From positions 1-49,148 of the forward strand of contig CAYMQB010000014.1 of assembly GCA_964392665.1 (NCBI GenBank): a stretch of 49,148 nucleotides of DNA, read 5' to 3'. The stretch's first letter is position 1. Every line of letters begins with the position of its first letter. Source of the stretch: CAYMQB01 sp964392665 (GTDB lineage Bacteria > Hydrothermota > E44-bin80). Below, one piece after another: positions 6,308 through 14,734 of this stretch. Below the pieces are notes generated by a model. That model did no database searches and was not told the origin of the DNA. It worked only from the letters and a program-made list of their open reading frames with translations. A program made the translations under genes and the position numbers.

Positions 6308-7978
6308 ATGAAGATAGTCGAATGTGTTCCGAATTTTAGTGAAGGACGCGATAAAAGCAAGATAACGCTGATTACAGATGAAATTGAAAAAACAAAAGGA
6401 GTGACACTTCTGGATGTTGATCCAGGGGCTGCGACCAACAGAACCGTTGTAACATTTGTCGGAACACCCGAAGGTGTCAAGGAAGCAGCATTTCTTGCGA
6501 TTAAGAAGGCATCGGAAGTCCTGGATATGAGCAAACATAAAGGTGCACATTCGCGGATGGGTGCTACAGATGTCTGTCCATTCGTTCCTGTCGCGGGCGT
6601 TACCATGGAGGATTGCGTAAAGATTGCACACGAAGTTGCGGAAAGGGTTGCAAAGGAGCTCTCCATTCCTGTTTATCTCTATGAAGAAGCAGCTACAAAA
6701 CCGGAGAGAAGAAATCTTGCTACCGTCAGAAAGGGTGAGTATGAAGGTCTTTCCGTGAAGCTCGAAAACCCGGAATGGAAACCTGATTACGGGAAACCGG
6801 TTTTTAGCAAGAAATCCGGTGCTACCGTTATAGGTGCAAGGGAATTCCTTATTGCGTATAATATAAATCTAAACACAAGAGATAGAAAAGTCGCACATGA
6901 AATTGCACTGAATATAAGAGAGCAAGGTCGGGCGAAGAGAGATAAACAGGGAAAGATAGTAAGAGATAAGAACGGAAAGCCAATTGTCATTCCCGGTAAA
7001 TTGAAAGGCGTAAAGGCGGTTGGATGGTACATAGATGAATACGGAATTGCTCAAGTTTCGGTTAATTTGACAAATTACAAGGTAACCCCTCTGTTTAAAT
7101 TGTTTGAGGAATGTCGGAAGGAGGCAAGGAAAATTGGTGTTAGAGTTACTGGAAGTGAGCTTGTGGGTCTCATTCCAGAGGAGGCATTGCTGCAGACAGG
7201 GATGTATTATTTAGAAAAACAGGGTAGATGTCCGGGTGTTTCGAAGGAAGAACTTATAAGAACAGCGGTTCTTTCCCTGGGGATGGACCAGCTCTATCCA
7301 TTTAAGCCCGAGGAGAAGATTATTGAGCATACGATTGCGGAGAAAAGAAGACTTCTTGAAATGAGTCTTACAGAATTCTCGAATGAGCTTTCTACGGATT
7401 CTCCTGCACCTGGCGGTGGAAGTGTTGCAGCTCTTTCAGGAGCACTTGGGTCTTCTCTCTCGTCTATGGTAGCTAATCTTACATATGGGAAGAAGGAGTA
7501 CAAAAGATACAATAAGCAGATGAAGGAACTTGCAATTAATGCGCAGGCATTGAAGGATGAATTTCTTTATTTGATCGAAAGAGATACCATGGAATTCAAG
7601 AATGTGATGAGTGCAATGAGACTGGAAAGAAAAACCGAAGAGCAGAAGAAGGTGCGAAAGGAAGCAATCGAACGGTCCACAAAAAAAGCAACTGTAGTTC
7701 CTTTGGTGATGATGCGAAAATCCATAGAGCTTTTAAATCTTGCAGACATTGGAGAAAAACGGGGAAATCAGAATTCGGTGAGTGATGCTGGAGTTGCTGC
7801 AATAATGGCTCTTGCGGCGTGTGAGAGCGCATACCTCAATGTTATTATAAATCTCGGGAACATAAAGGATGAAGAATTCAGTAAATCCACGAAACAAGAA
7901 GCAGATGAGATATTGAAAGAAGTAAGAGGTAGGGCAAAAAGACTCACAAGAAAGGTTACCCGGAAATTAGAGGATTAA
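6308..7978 (+). CDS. ftcD: Glutamate formimidoyltransferase / formimidoyltetrahydrofolate cyclodeaminase fusion
   Basis: The bifunctional enzyme moves a formimino group from formiminoglutamate to tetrahydrofolate and then deaminates it to 5,10-methenyl-THF, linking histidine (or purine) breakdown to one-carbon folate. Residues 1-300 match the transferase (VECVPNFSEGRD at the start; HSRMGATDVCPF). Residues about 350-556 match the cyclodeaminase, with PAPGGGSVAALSGALG at 366-381. The 556-residue length is normal for the animal-type fusion. ATG 6308 is chosen because AAGGAGG is seven bases upstream and the protein starts exactly at the family N-terminus. No hut genes are nearby, so the source of the formimino donor is unknown. 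It converges on the minus-strand gene at 8235. Confidence 0.95.
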   Translation: MKIVECVPNFSEGRDKSKITLITDEIEKTKGVTLLDVDPGAATNRTVVTFVGTPEGVKEAAFLAIKKASEVLDMSKHKGAHSRMGATDVCPFVPVAGVTMEDCVKIAHEVAERVAKELSIPVYLYEEAATKPERRNLATVRKGEYEGLSVKLENPEWKPDYGKPVFSKKSGATVIGAREFLIAYNINLNTRDRKVAHEIALNIREQGRAKRDKQGKIVRDKNGKPIVIPGKLKGVKAVGWYIDEYGIAQVSVNLTNYKVTPLFKLFEECRKEARKIGVRVTGSELVGLIPEEALLQTGMYYLEKQGRCPGVSKEELIRTAVLSLGMDQLYPFKPEEKIIEHTIAEKRRLLEMSLTEFSNELSTDSPAPGGGSVAALSGALGSSLSSMVANLTYGKKEYKRYNKQMKELAINAQALKDEFLYLIERDTMEFKNVMSAMRLERKTEEQKKVRKEAIERSTKKATVVPLVMMRKSIELLNLADIGEKRGNQNSVSDAGVAAIMALAACESAYLNVIINLGNIKDEEFSKSTKQEADEILKEVRGRAKRLTRKVTRKLED

Positions 7979-8234
7979 GTCATACGCTGTGAAACAAATA
8001 ACGCAACGCAAATACACAGCAAAGCAAATACATGCGGAAGACAGATAACGATTAACTAATGAGTATTGACCATTAACTGATAACTTGTTTGGTTGGATTT
8101 ATTGGATGGGTTCTAACCGCTTACGTTCAGCACGATACTAACGTTTTAACCGGGATAGACAAATTACCTAATTACCGATTACTTAATTACGAAGGAAATC
8201 TTTGCGTTCTTCGCTCCTCTGTGGTAGGATTGTT
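7979..8234. other. Intergenic gap between convergent genes, word repeats
   Basis: This gap separates the ends of ftcD and the cyclic-nucleotide-binding gene. It contains AACGCAACGCAAATACACAGCAAAGC (about 8000-8025), GATTAACTAATGAGTATTGACCATTAACTGATAAC (8049-8083), the reverse-strand form of AACCAAAC/AATAAATCC words (8086-8105) and ATTACCTAATTACCGATTACTTAATTACG (8164-8192). I see no gene and no clear terminator. Confidence 0.45.
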
Positions 8235-8588
8235 TTATTCGAATTCTGCGAGTTTTCGACTCGTTTTTCTGAGTCTTTTGATGAGGGTGAAAACGAGGGC
8301 GCCTATCATCGGGTCATCTTCGATTTCCTTCTTAAATTCTGATGTGTCAAGGGTTACAAGTGTTGTTTTGGTTATTGCTTTCGCTGTTGCGGAGCGTGGA
8401 CTACCATCTATAACCGCCATTTCACCCAAAAAGTCACCCTCACTTAATACGGCAAGCACCCTCTTTTTTGTGCCCGTTCCCTTTGATATTTCAATTTCAC
8501 CTTCTTTAATAAGGTACACAGAGTCGGGAGGGTCCCCGTCTCTGAAGAGAGTGTCACCGGGTGCAAGAATCTTTTCTATTCTGCTCAT
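8235..8588 (-). CDS. Stand-alone cyclic-nucleotide-binding domain protein
   Basis: The 117 residues form a single Crp-type beta-barrel binding domain: an early F-R-D-G-D-P-P-D turn, I-K-E-G-E-I-E-I, and the phosphate-binding cassette G-E-M-A-V-I-D-G-S-P-R-S-A-T-A (about residues 55-69) with the Glu and Arg that hold the ribose and phosphate of cAMP or cGMP. A C-terminal helix follows, but no helix-turn-helix or kinase domain. It begins one base after the secF stop, with AAGGA placed within the secF end, so it is translationally linked to secDF. It may act as a small ligand-responsive partner. A candidate source of ligand is the cyclase at 22237-25044. Confidence 0.85.
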   Translation of the reverse strand: MSRIEKILAPGDTLFRDGDPPDSVYLIKEGEIEISKGTGTKKRVLAVLSEGDFLGEMAVIDGSPRSATAKAITKTTLVTLDTSEFKKEIEDDPMIGALVFTLIKRLRKTSRKLAEFE

Positions 8589-8589
8589 T

Positions 8590-9897
8590 TTATTTCCTTT
8601 TTCTTGTTGGGCTTTTGACTTCCCATTCGTAAACTATAGGTGCAACTACAAATACAGAAGAATATGTTCCAACAATAACGCCTATAAGTAGTGCAAGGGA
8701 AAAGTCATGAATTACTTTGCCTCCAATCAGGAATAGAACGAGTAGGGCTACGAAAGTTGTTAGAGATGTAATAATTGTTCGTGAAAGTGTTTGATTTATG
8801 CTTTCATTGATTATTTGAGCGAAACCTTGTTTCCTGAGCCTCTTTAGATTTTCCCTTATCCTGTCAGATATAACGATTGTGTCGTTTATAGAGTATCCAA
8901 CTATGGTCAGAATAGCCGCAACAATTGGAACAGTGAATTCCTTTCCCATTATAGAAAGTATGCCTATTGTAATGATAATATCATGAAACAGGGCAATTAC
9001 TGCTCCTATGCCGAATCTAAAAGTAAACCTGAAACTTACATAAATAAGTATCGCAAACATTCCAACAAGAATAACCCATAGTGCTTTCCATTGGAGATTT
9101 CTTGAAACAGCAGGTCCAACCATTTCTTCTCTATCGATTCTCAAGTTGTTGTCCGGAAATGATGCCTGCAGTTTTGTTTTTAGCATAGCACTGGAAGTCG
9201 AATCGCTTGGTTTAGAGGACGTGGAAATTACCTGAGATTTGCCTTGAGTTTCTTTCGGTATCTCCATGCCGCTTTCGGAAATGTTCACGGTTATCTCTTT
9301 TGCATTACTCCAGTTCCCATTAGAATCTTTTGCTCTTATGTATATTTTGTGAGATGTTTCAGGTTTCCAGTCATAAGTGGGGATTGTTACAACTGCTTTC
9401 TCCACTGAGCTGTCATAAACGTCAATACTGCTCATCTCGATGCCTTTGCCAATTTCACCCAGGGAGTCTAAGAAAAACTGGACATCCGTAATTGTTCCGT
9501 TTCCCGTATTTTTATCCGACGCAGTGACCAGCAGATTAAGTTTGTTTTCTTCGTGAACTTCTACGTTTGTTTCTATGATGGTCGGACCTACTGTGTCCGT
9601 GACAAAGGTCTCTCGTGCAATGGTTTTTATAAGGAAATCGTTTGCGGTGCCAAATTTTTGTATTTTTGCTTTCTTATATCCAATATCGGTTAAAGCTTTT
9701 CGCAGGTCTGCAGTTGAGATAGGTTTTTCGAAATGTAGCTGAATCAGACTTCCTCCTGAAAAATCTATTCCGTAATTGAATCCTCCCCTTACAAAAAGGG
9801 AAACTATTCCGGCGAGAATGAAAATGGCAGAGACTACGAAAGTTTTTTTTCGAGCCTTTATAAAATCAAAATGCGTTTCTTTTAGTATTCTGATCAT
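8590..9897 (-). CDS. secF: Protein translocase subunit SecF with an Ig-like insertion
   Basis: SecF partners SecD to use the proton gradient in completing export through SecYEG. The normal framework is present: transmembrane segment 1 (about 19-37), YGIDFSGGS (42-50), a first periplasmic part to about residue 97, then V-G-P-A-V-S-R-N (260-267) and five C-terminal membrane segments. At 435 residues it is about 120 longer than usual. The excess, about residues 98-232, begins D-T-V-G-P-T-I, contains alternating strands and closes with Y-I-R-A-K-D-S-N-G-N-W-S, a bacterial Ig-like pattern, then a Ser/Thr linker. AGGAG precedes ATG and secD lies nine bases upstream. The core assignment is firm; the role of the insertion is unknown. 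Confidence 0.95.
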   Translation of the reverse strand: MIRILKETHFDFIKARKKTFVVSAIFILAGIVSLFVRGGFNYGIDFSGGSLIQLHFEKPISTADLRKALTDIGYKKAKIQKFGTANDFLIKTIARETFVTDTVGPTIIETNVEVHEENKLNLLVTASDKNTGNGTITDVQFFLDSLGEIGKGIEMSSIDVYDSSVEKAVVTIPTYDWKPETSHKIYIRAKDSNGNWSNAKEITVNISESGMEIPKETQGKSQVISTSSKPSDSTSSAMLKTKLQASFPDNNLRIDREEMVGPAVSRNLQWKALWVILVGMFAILIYVSFRFTFRFGIGAVIALFHDIIITIGILSIMGKEFTVPIVAAILTIVGYSINDTIVISDRIRENLKRLRKQGFAQIINESINQTLSRTIITSLTTFVALLVLFLIGGKVIHDFSLALLIGVIVGTYSSVFVVAPIVYEWEVKSPTRKRK

Positions 9898-9906
9898 TTA
9901 TATCTC

Positions 9907-11460
9907 CTATATAGAAATCCTTTTTATCCTCAGGTAAATGAGAGAAAAGTCGAATATCATTCTCGTAACGACAATTGCTGTGAAGAAGTTTGCAAGTATA
10001 CCTATTCCAAGGGTCACTGCAAAGCCTTTAATGGGACCGGTGCCGAAGAAATACAGTATAAGTGCCGTTATAAAAGTCGTTGTGTTTGCATCGAGAATTG
10101 TAACGAATGCTTTCTGGTAGCCGGAATCAATGGCAGAACCCACGGTTTTTCCAGTTCTCAGTTCCTCTCTTATTCTTTCGAATATCAAGACATTTGCATC
10201 TATTGCCGCACCGACAGTTAGCACAATTCCCGCAAGTCCAGGCAGAGTTAAAGTGAATTTGAAAGCCGATAGAACTGCAAGAATCAGGAGAAGATTGAGC
10301 GTAAGTGCAAAATCTGCGATCAATCCTGACAGGCCGTAGTAGAATAACATAAAAACAATGACAATTGAACCTCCAATAATAACCGATCTTATTCCATTTC
10401 TTATCGAGTCATTTCCCATTGACGGACCAACAGAACGCTCCTCGATAATTTTCACAGGTGCAGGAAGAGCACCAGCTTTCAATACTACAGCAAGGTCTTT
10501 TGCTTCATTCATGGAGGCGTTTCCCAAAGTAATCTCGGAACGCCCGCTCGGAATTCTTTCTCTCACAACAGGGGCTGATTGAACGACATCATCCAATACT
10601 ATTGCAATTCTTCTTCCCACATTAGCACCTGTAATAGCAGCCCATTTACTGCGTGCCTTTCTTGTCATAGTAAGATCAACCTTAACGCCCATGGGATTGT
10701 TTGGAGTACCAATACCAGCGTCGGCAGTCAGAATTGCGGAGCCCGTCAGAACCGGATGTGAATGAACGAGGTATATAGAAAACATTTTTCTTCCTTCGAC
10801 CTCTTCGGCTTTGCCCCACAGAAAGGTTCTTTCGAGTGGCACTAAATTCCTGACATCTTCTCTGTTTATATATTCTTCTACGATTTCCTTGTAATCGTCA
10901 AGAACATAAAACTCATTTCTTATTATTTCTATATTTGCAAGAAGCGGGTTTGATTCAAGGTTTTCCGAATCCAGTGGAGCATTTTGTGCCAGAAACTCGT
11001 CGAGTTTTGTCAGAATATTTTGCTGGATATCCGTGTTTTCAAGTAATCTGAATTCCAGCAGAGCTGTTTTCCCGATGATTTCTTTTGCTCTTTCTCTATT
11101 TACCACACCGGGCAGCTGTATGAGGATTCTATCCATTCCCTGTTTTTCTATTGTTGGCTCCGATACTCCGAACTGGTCTATGCGGTTTCTGATTATTTCC
11201 AGGGCTCTGTCTGTTGCACCTTTTTTTTCTTCATCCGAGAGTTTTGACTTATCTACTTCGAGAACAAGATGCATTCCCCCTTTCAGATCAAGACCAAGGT
11301 GAATTGACCTGTCTGCAAGTGTTTTCCTCTGGTGTGGGTCGAGGTTTGCCAGGTCCTCGTGTGACATATTCGAATAACGAAGAGTGTATGATAACTGAAA
11401 TAATGCGGCTGCCAACACAATAAGGAAAAAGATGAATTTCCATCTGAGGTTTTTTTTCAT
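9907..11460 (-). CDS. secD: Protein translocase subunit SecD
   Basis: The 517-residue membrane protein has an N-terminal membrane segment (about 8-27), the signature H-L-G-L-D-L-K-G-G-M-H-L, the P1 head domain with R-N-R-I-D-Q-F-G-V-S-E-P and I-Q-L-P-G-V, and a C-terminal block of five membrane segments with G-A-A-I-D-A-N-V-L-I-F-E-R-I-R-E-E. Length and order are normal for the family. GGAGG lies before ATG. It forms the secD-secF-cNMP-binding unit on the minus strand; no yajC was seen in the window. It may share the promoter at 12368-12396 with the zinc-ribbon gene upstream. Confidence 0.97.
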   Translation of the reverse strand: MKKNLRWKFIFFLIVLAAALFQLSYTLRYSNMSHEDLANLDPHQRKTLADRSIHLGLDLKGGMHLVLEVDKSKLSDEEKKGATDRALEIIRNRIDQFGVSEPTIEKQGMDRILIQLPGVVNRERAKEIIGKTALLEFRLLENTDIQQNILTKLDEFLAQNAPLDSENLESNPLLANIEIIRNEFYVLDDYKEIVEEYINREDVRNLVPLERTFLWGKAEEVEGRKMFSIYLVHSHPVLTGSAILTADAGIGTPNNPMGVKVDLTMTRKARSKWAAITGANVGRRIAIVLDDVVQSAPVVRERIPSGRSEITLGNASMNEAKDLAVVLKAGALPAPVKIIEERSVGPSMGNDSIRNGIRSVIIGGSIVIVFMLFYYGLSGLIADFALTLNLLLILAVLSAFKFTLTLPGLAGIVLTVGAAIDANVLIFERIREELRTGKTVGSAIDSGYQKAFVTILDANTTTFITALILYFFGTGPIKGFAVTLGIGILANFFTAIVVTRMIFDFSLIYLRIKRISI

Positions 11461-11517
11461 TAATCCATCCTCCGTTCTGTATTTTTAAAACCCGAAACTG
11501 CGAAATTTACTATGGGC

Positions 11518-12339
11518 TTATTTAAATATAGGCTTACCTTTACCTATTATTTCATTAAGAGCGTTCTTAAAAAAGTTCACTCCCCCTGTTTTTTCAAGAG
11601 GGAAACTGTCCTTATAATATTTCCATGACTTTCTTATCTCATCGCCAATTAAGTGGGCGAGATTCCCCTGTTTTAAGCCAATTTCAACCTTGTCTCCATG
11701 ATACAGAAGAATGTCTTTGACAAGAGAGCGTGCAAGTCTTTTAGCCTCTTTTTCGGTTTTTTGCTCTTCTGTTTCTGGTCCTTCTATTATTTCTTCTATT
11801 GTTTCAACTTCTTCAGTTAGAGTTTCTGGTTGCTGTTCAATGAGGGGTGTTTCCACCGGGGTAGTTTGGCTCACAGTTTCTTGTATTTGCTCTTCCTCAG
11901 GTTCGATTTTTGTTTCTTCCGCAAACGCAGTTTCGGTTGTTGGAGATTCTTCTATAGCAGGTTCCTGTGGGGTAAGTTCGTCCTTTTTTTCGGATTTATA
12001 TGTTTGCTGTAATTTTTCCCACAATTTCGTTCTATCTTCGGTTGTTGGTACTACATTTTCTTCTAAGTCGGTAGGGGTTCCGGTATCCACGGGGGTTGAT
12101 GTCTCAAGCGATTCAGAATTCTCCAGCTGTGGAGCGAAAGTTTCCGGTTCCGAAATTATCCCAGTATCAGAAGCAGTTACGGTTTCCTCTATCACAGGGT
12201 CGAGTTTTATGTCTACGGGCTCGGTGAAAACTGTAAATATATTTGAGCATTCAGGACATCTTACCGGCGCTCCACCTGGTGGAATTGAAGCTTTGTCTAC
12301 TTTATATTTTTTCTTGCATTTTGGACACTCGACTATCAT
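11518..12339 (-). CDS. MJ0042-type zinc-ribbon protein with acidic linker and conserved C-terminal domain
   Basis: Residues 1-36 form a finger-like ribbon, C-P-K-C-K-K-K-Y then R-C-P-E-C-S-N-I-F, as in MJ0042-family N-termini. Residues about 40-190 are a Thr/Glu/Pro-rich low-complexity linker. The last about 75 residues (A-R-S-L-V-K-D-I-L-L-Y-H, then L-I-G-D-E-I-R-K-S-W-K-Y-Y) resemble a C-terminal helical module found on similar zinc-ribbon proteins of deltaproteobacteria. ATG 12339 is preferred: GGGAG is six bases upstream, the protein starts at the ribbon, and an alternative ATG at 12369 would overlap the predicted -10 box. The gene lies 57 bases upstream of secD. Function is unknown. Confidence 0.75.
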   Translation of the reverse strand: MIVECPKCKKKYKVDKASIPPGGAPVRCPECSNIFTVFTEPVDIKLDPVIEETVTASDTGIISEPETFAPQLENSESLETSTPVDTGTPTDLEENVVPTTEDRTKLWEKLQQTYKSEKKDELTPQEPAIEESPTTETAFAEETKIEPEEEQIQETVSQTTPVETPLIEQQPETLTEEVETIEEIIEGPETEEQKTEKEAKRLARSLVKDILLYHGDKVEIGLKQGNLAHLIGDEIRKSWKYYKDSFPLEKTGGVNFFKNALNEIIGKGKPIFK

Positions 12340-12367
12340 TTCATACTCCCTTCCTCTTTTTTGCGAC

Positions 12368-12396
12368 ATATTAACTTATATGCAAACCAAAGTCAA
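12368..12396 (-). promoter_or_regulatory. Minus-strand promoter for the zinc-ribbon/secDF genes
   Basis: Read on the minus strand, TTGACT (12396-12391) and TAATAT (12373-12368) are 17 bases apart. Transcription would begin near 12361, 22 bases before ATG 12339, which supports that start. Confidence 0.6.
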
Positions 12397-12505
12397 GTAA
12401 AAAAATGAGCTTGTCCACTTTGCAGTATAAAATACAACTTCTTCTTTCTCTTGAATAAGTGAAAAGTGCAGATTGTAGGGATAAGTATTCACAAGAAGAA
12501 AAAAG

Positions 12506-12534
12506 TTGACATACGCAGGTTACTATGATATTAA
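12506..12534 (+). promoter_or_regulatory. Promoter of the small barrel-like protein
   Basis: TTGACA (12506-12511) and TATTAA (12529-12534) are 17 bases apart, 23 bases before ATG 12558. Together with the minus-strand promoter it makes this gap a divergent control region. Confidence 0.6.
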
Positions 12535-12557
12535 TGAACAATGGAACGGAGGACAAA

Positions 12558-13286
12558 ATGAAAATAGTGTTGTTTTCTCTTACAGTATTGCTTGCTGGAA
12601 TAAGTGTTTTTGCTGCATTTGAAAACCCCATTTTCATTCTGGTGGATAACCCAACATGTGGAAATTACTATAAAGGGCAATTTGAGATCAGGGCAAGAAT
12701 GGAGCCTGAAGGTGGTGTTCTATCCGGGATATATGTAGGTATAACGGATAATTTTTCTATTGGGGTAAGTTATGGTGGAGACCATATTATTGGATACGGA
12801 CCTATTAAGGGATATAAATATCCAGGTGTAGAAGTGAGATACAGAGCGTTCGAAGAAACGCTTGTTTATCCTGCAATGGCTTTTGGGTTCTGTTCTCAAG
12901 GGCATGGTCCTCAGATGGATGGAAGATATAGAATCAAATCGAAAGGTTTCTACGGCGTTGTTAGCAAGAACTATGAGTTATTTGGAAATCTTAGCTTTCA
13001 CGCAGGAATGAATTATTCACTCGAACACAGTGATGGGAATAAAAATCTTGATGTTTTTCTTGGATTGGAAAAAGCCATTAATGAAATATACAGTTTTGTC
13101 TGTGATTATGATTTTGCTTTTAACGAAGGAATTTCCGAGTACAGAAAAAACGGGTATTTGAATTTGGGAATAAAAGGTTGTTTTGCACCTAATATTGCTA
13201 TCGAATACGATGTAAGAAATTTACTTAAAACCGGTGATGACGGAGTAAACAGGGTATTGAAACTCAGTTATCTTGATCAATTCTAA
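12558..13286 (+). CDS. Small secreted outer-membrane beta-barrel-like protein
   Basis: The 242-residue product starts with a clean signal peptide (about residues 1-20, ending V-F-A-A). The mature part has alternating hydrophobic strands with Gly and aromatic residues (G-I-Y-V-G-I-T-D-N-F-S-I-G-V-S-Y-G-G; A-M-A-F-G-F-C-S-Q-G) and ends in Q-F, consistent with a barrel of roughly ten strands. I recall similar hypothetical proteins in several candidate phyla but no assigned function. ATG 12558 is chosen over the earlier in-frame ATG 12525 because GGAGG lies at 12548-12552 and the signal peptide then starts at the N-terminus. It precedes purA, with a hairpin between them. Confidence 0.75.
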   Translation: MKIVLFSLTVLLAGISVFAAFENPIFILVDNPTCGNYYKGQFEIRARMEPEGGVLSGIYVGITDNFSIGVSYGGDHIIGYGPIKGYKYPGVEVRYRAFEETLVYPAMAFGFCSQGHGPQMDGRYRIKSKGFYGVVSKNYELFGNLSFHAGMNYSLEHSDGNKNLDVFLGLEKAINEIYSFVCDYDFAFNEGISEYRKNGYLNLGIKGCFAPNIAIEYDVRNLLKTGDDGVNRVLKLSYLDQF

Positions 13287-13295
13287 ATAGTCGTT

Positions 13296-13341
13296 TGTAT
13301 CGTTACAATCGTTACTAATTAATAACGTTCTAAACGATACA
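13296..13341. promoter_or_regulatory. Long symmetric hairpin upstream of purA
   Basis: TGTATCGTT (13296-13304) pairs perfectly with AACGATACA (13333-13341). Inside, CGTTA (13310-13314) pairs with TAACG (13323-13327) around an eight-base loop, leaving five unpaired bases on each side. It ends 18 bases before the purA start, just upstream of AAGGA. It could act on purA RNA, bind a dimeric repressor as DNA, or be another intergenic repeat relic. Confidence 0.4.
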
Positions 13342-13359
13342 CAAATAAGGATTAAAGCG

Positions 13360-14631
13360 ATGAATACAGTTGCTATAATTGGAATGCTGTGGGGGGATGA
13401 AGGAAAAGGGAAAATAGTCGACCTTTTGAGCGAACAGGCTAACATTGTTGTTAGATATCAGGGAGGAACGAATGCGGGACATACCGTTTGCTTCAAAGGA
13501 AAACCATTGCCCCTGCACATGATACCTTCGGGGATTTTTAATGAAAAAACTGTTTGTGTCATTGGAAATGGCTGTGTGATAAACCTCAAGAGCCTTTACG
13601 AAGAGATACTGCTTCTTGAAAGTGAAGGTGTAGATGTGAGAGGTAGGCTTTTTATCAGTAAGCGTGCACATGTTACATTTCCATTTCACATAGAGATTGA
13701 CAAAAACATAGAGAAGAAAAAGGGTTCAAGAAAATTGGGAACGACTTTCAAAGGTATTGGACCATGCTATACGGATAAATTTGCCAGGGTTGGGATCAGA
13801 GTTGTCGATATGCTCCAACGGGAAGAATTGGAAGCGCTGCTTGAATCCTATTTTAGCACATTTACCGGAAGGAAGGATGAATTCGACATCAAATGCATTG
13901 CAGAGGATTATACCAAAATCGTGCAGGAACTTGGAGATTACATCATCGATACAGTATCATTTCTAAACAGAGAAATAGATGGCAATAAGAGAGTCGTTTT
14001 TGAGAGTGCCCAGGGAACTCTTCTGGACGTTGATTTCGGAACCTATCCTTACGTTACCTCAAGTAATCCTACTATTGGGGGCGTCTGCACAGGAACCGGG
14101 GTCGCATCAAACAAGATCGGACGAGTGATAGGAGTAGCGAAGGCATATTCAACTAGAGTGGGTAAAGGTCCTTTTCCCACTCAGTTTGAGGAAGGATTTG
14201 AGGAACCTTTCAGAAAGAAGGCAAAGGAATATGGAGCAACCACGGGAAGACCAAGGCGTTGTGGCTGGTTTGACGCAGTTGGTGTCGGATACTCGCAGAT
14301 GATAAATGGAGTAAGCTCGATTGCTTTGACGAAACTGGACTGCCTTTCGGGCGTCGATAAAATCAAGGTTTGTGTGGCTTACAAAATAAATGGGAAAAAT
14401 GGAAAAGCCTCGTTCCCTCCCGACACTGCAAGTCTTTCCAGAACTAAGCCAGTTTACGAGAAATTCGATGGTTGGGAAGAGGATATCAGAGGTGTGAATA
14501 ATGAGAAGGCGCTGCCACGGAATGCGATTAAATATTTTAAGGCTTTAGAAGACATACTTAGGATTAAGATTTCGATCGTTTCGACTGGTCCAGACAGAAA
14601 GGATACTATTCTTAGGGAAAAAATCTGGTAG
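13360..14631 (+). CDS. purA: Adenylosuccinate synthetase
   Basis: PurA joins IMP and aspartate, using GTP, to form adenylosuccinate, the first committed step to AMP. The 423-residue length is normal. The N-terminus carries G-M-L-W-G-D-E-G-K-G-K (catalytic Asp and GTP loop), then G-G-T-N-A-G-H-T (catalytic His) and later G-T-T-G-R-P-R-R-C-G-W-F-D (IMP/GTP binding) and T-K-L-D-C-L-S-G-V. AAGGA lies nine bases before ATG. It is not next to other purine genes in the window. Confidence 0.97.
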   Translation: MNTVAIIGMLWGDEGKGKIVDLLSEQANIVVRYQGGTNAGHTVCFKGKPLPLHMIPSGIFNEKTVCVIGNGCVINLKSLYEEILLLESEGVDVRGRLFISKRAHVTFPFHIEIDKNIEKKKGSRKLGTTFKGIGPCYTDKFARVGIRVVDMLQREELEALLESYFSTFTGRKDEFDIKCIAEDYTKIVQELGDYIIDTVSFLNREIDGNKRVVFESAQGTLLDVDFGTYPYVTSSNPTIGGVCTGTGVASNKIGRVIGVAKAYSTRVGKGPFPTQFEEGFEEPFRKKAKEYGATTGRPRRCGWFDAVGVGYSQMINGVSSIALTKLDCLSGVDKIKVCVAYKINGKNGKASFPPDTASLSRTKPVYEKFDGWEEDIRGVNNEKALPRNAIKYFKALEDILRIKISIVSTGPDRKDTILREKIW

Positions 14632-14734
14632 CTCTTTAATAAGGAAGATGGGGTTCTTTACAAGTAATTAGGGTTTTTCACATAGCCAGGTATTTGCAAC
14701 CTTTCTTTTGTAACGGAGTTCCTTCTGTATTTTT

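Noticed and set aside
8089..8691. Plus-strand 200-codon open frame
   Set aside because: It runs antisense across the cyclic-nucleotide-binding gene and the end of secF, whose products have clear family motifs.
11711..12400. Plus-strand 229-codon open frame, Ser/Val-rich
   Set aside because: It is antisense to the acidic linker of the zinc-ribbon gene; composition reflects the opposite-strand Glu/Thr codons.
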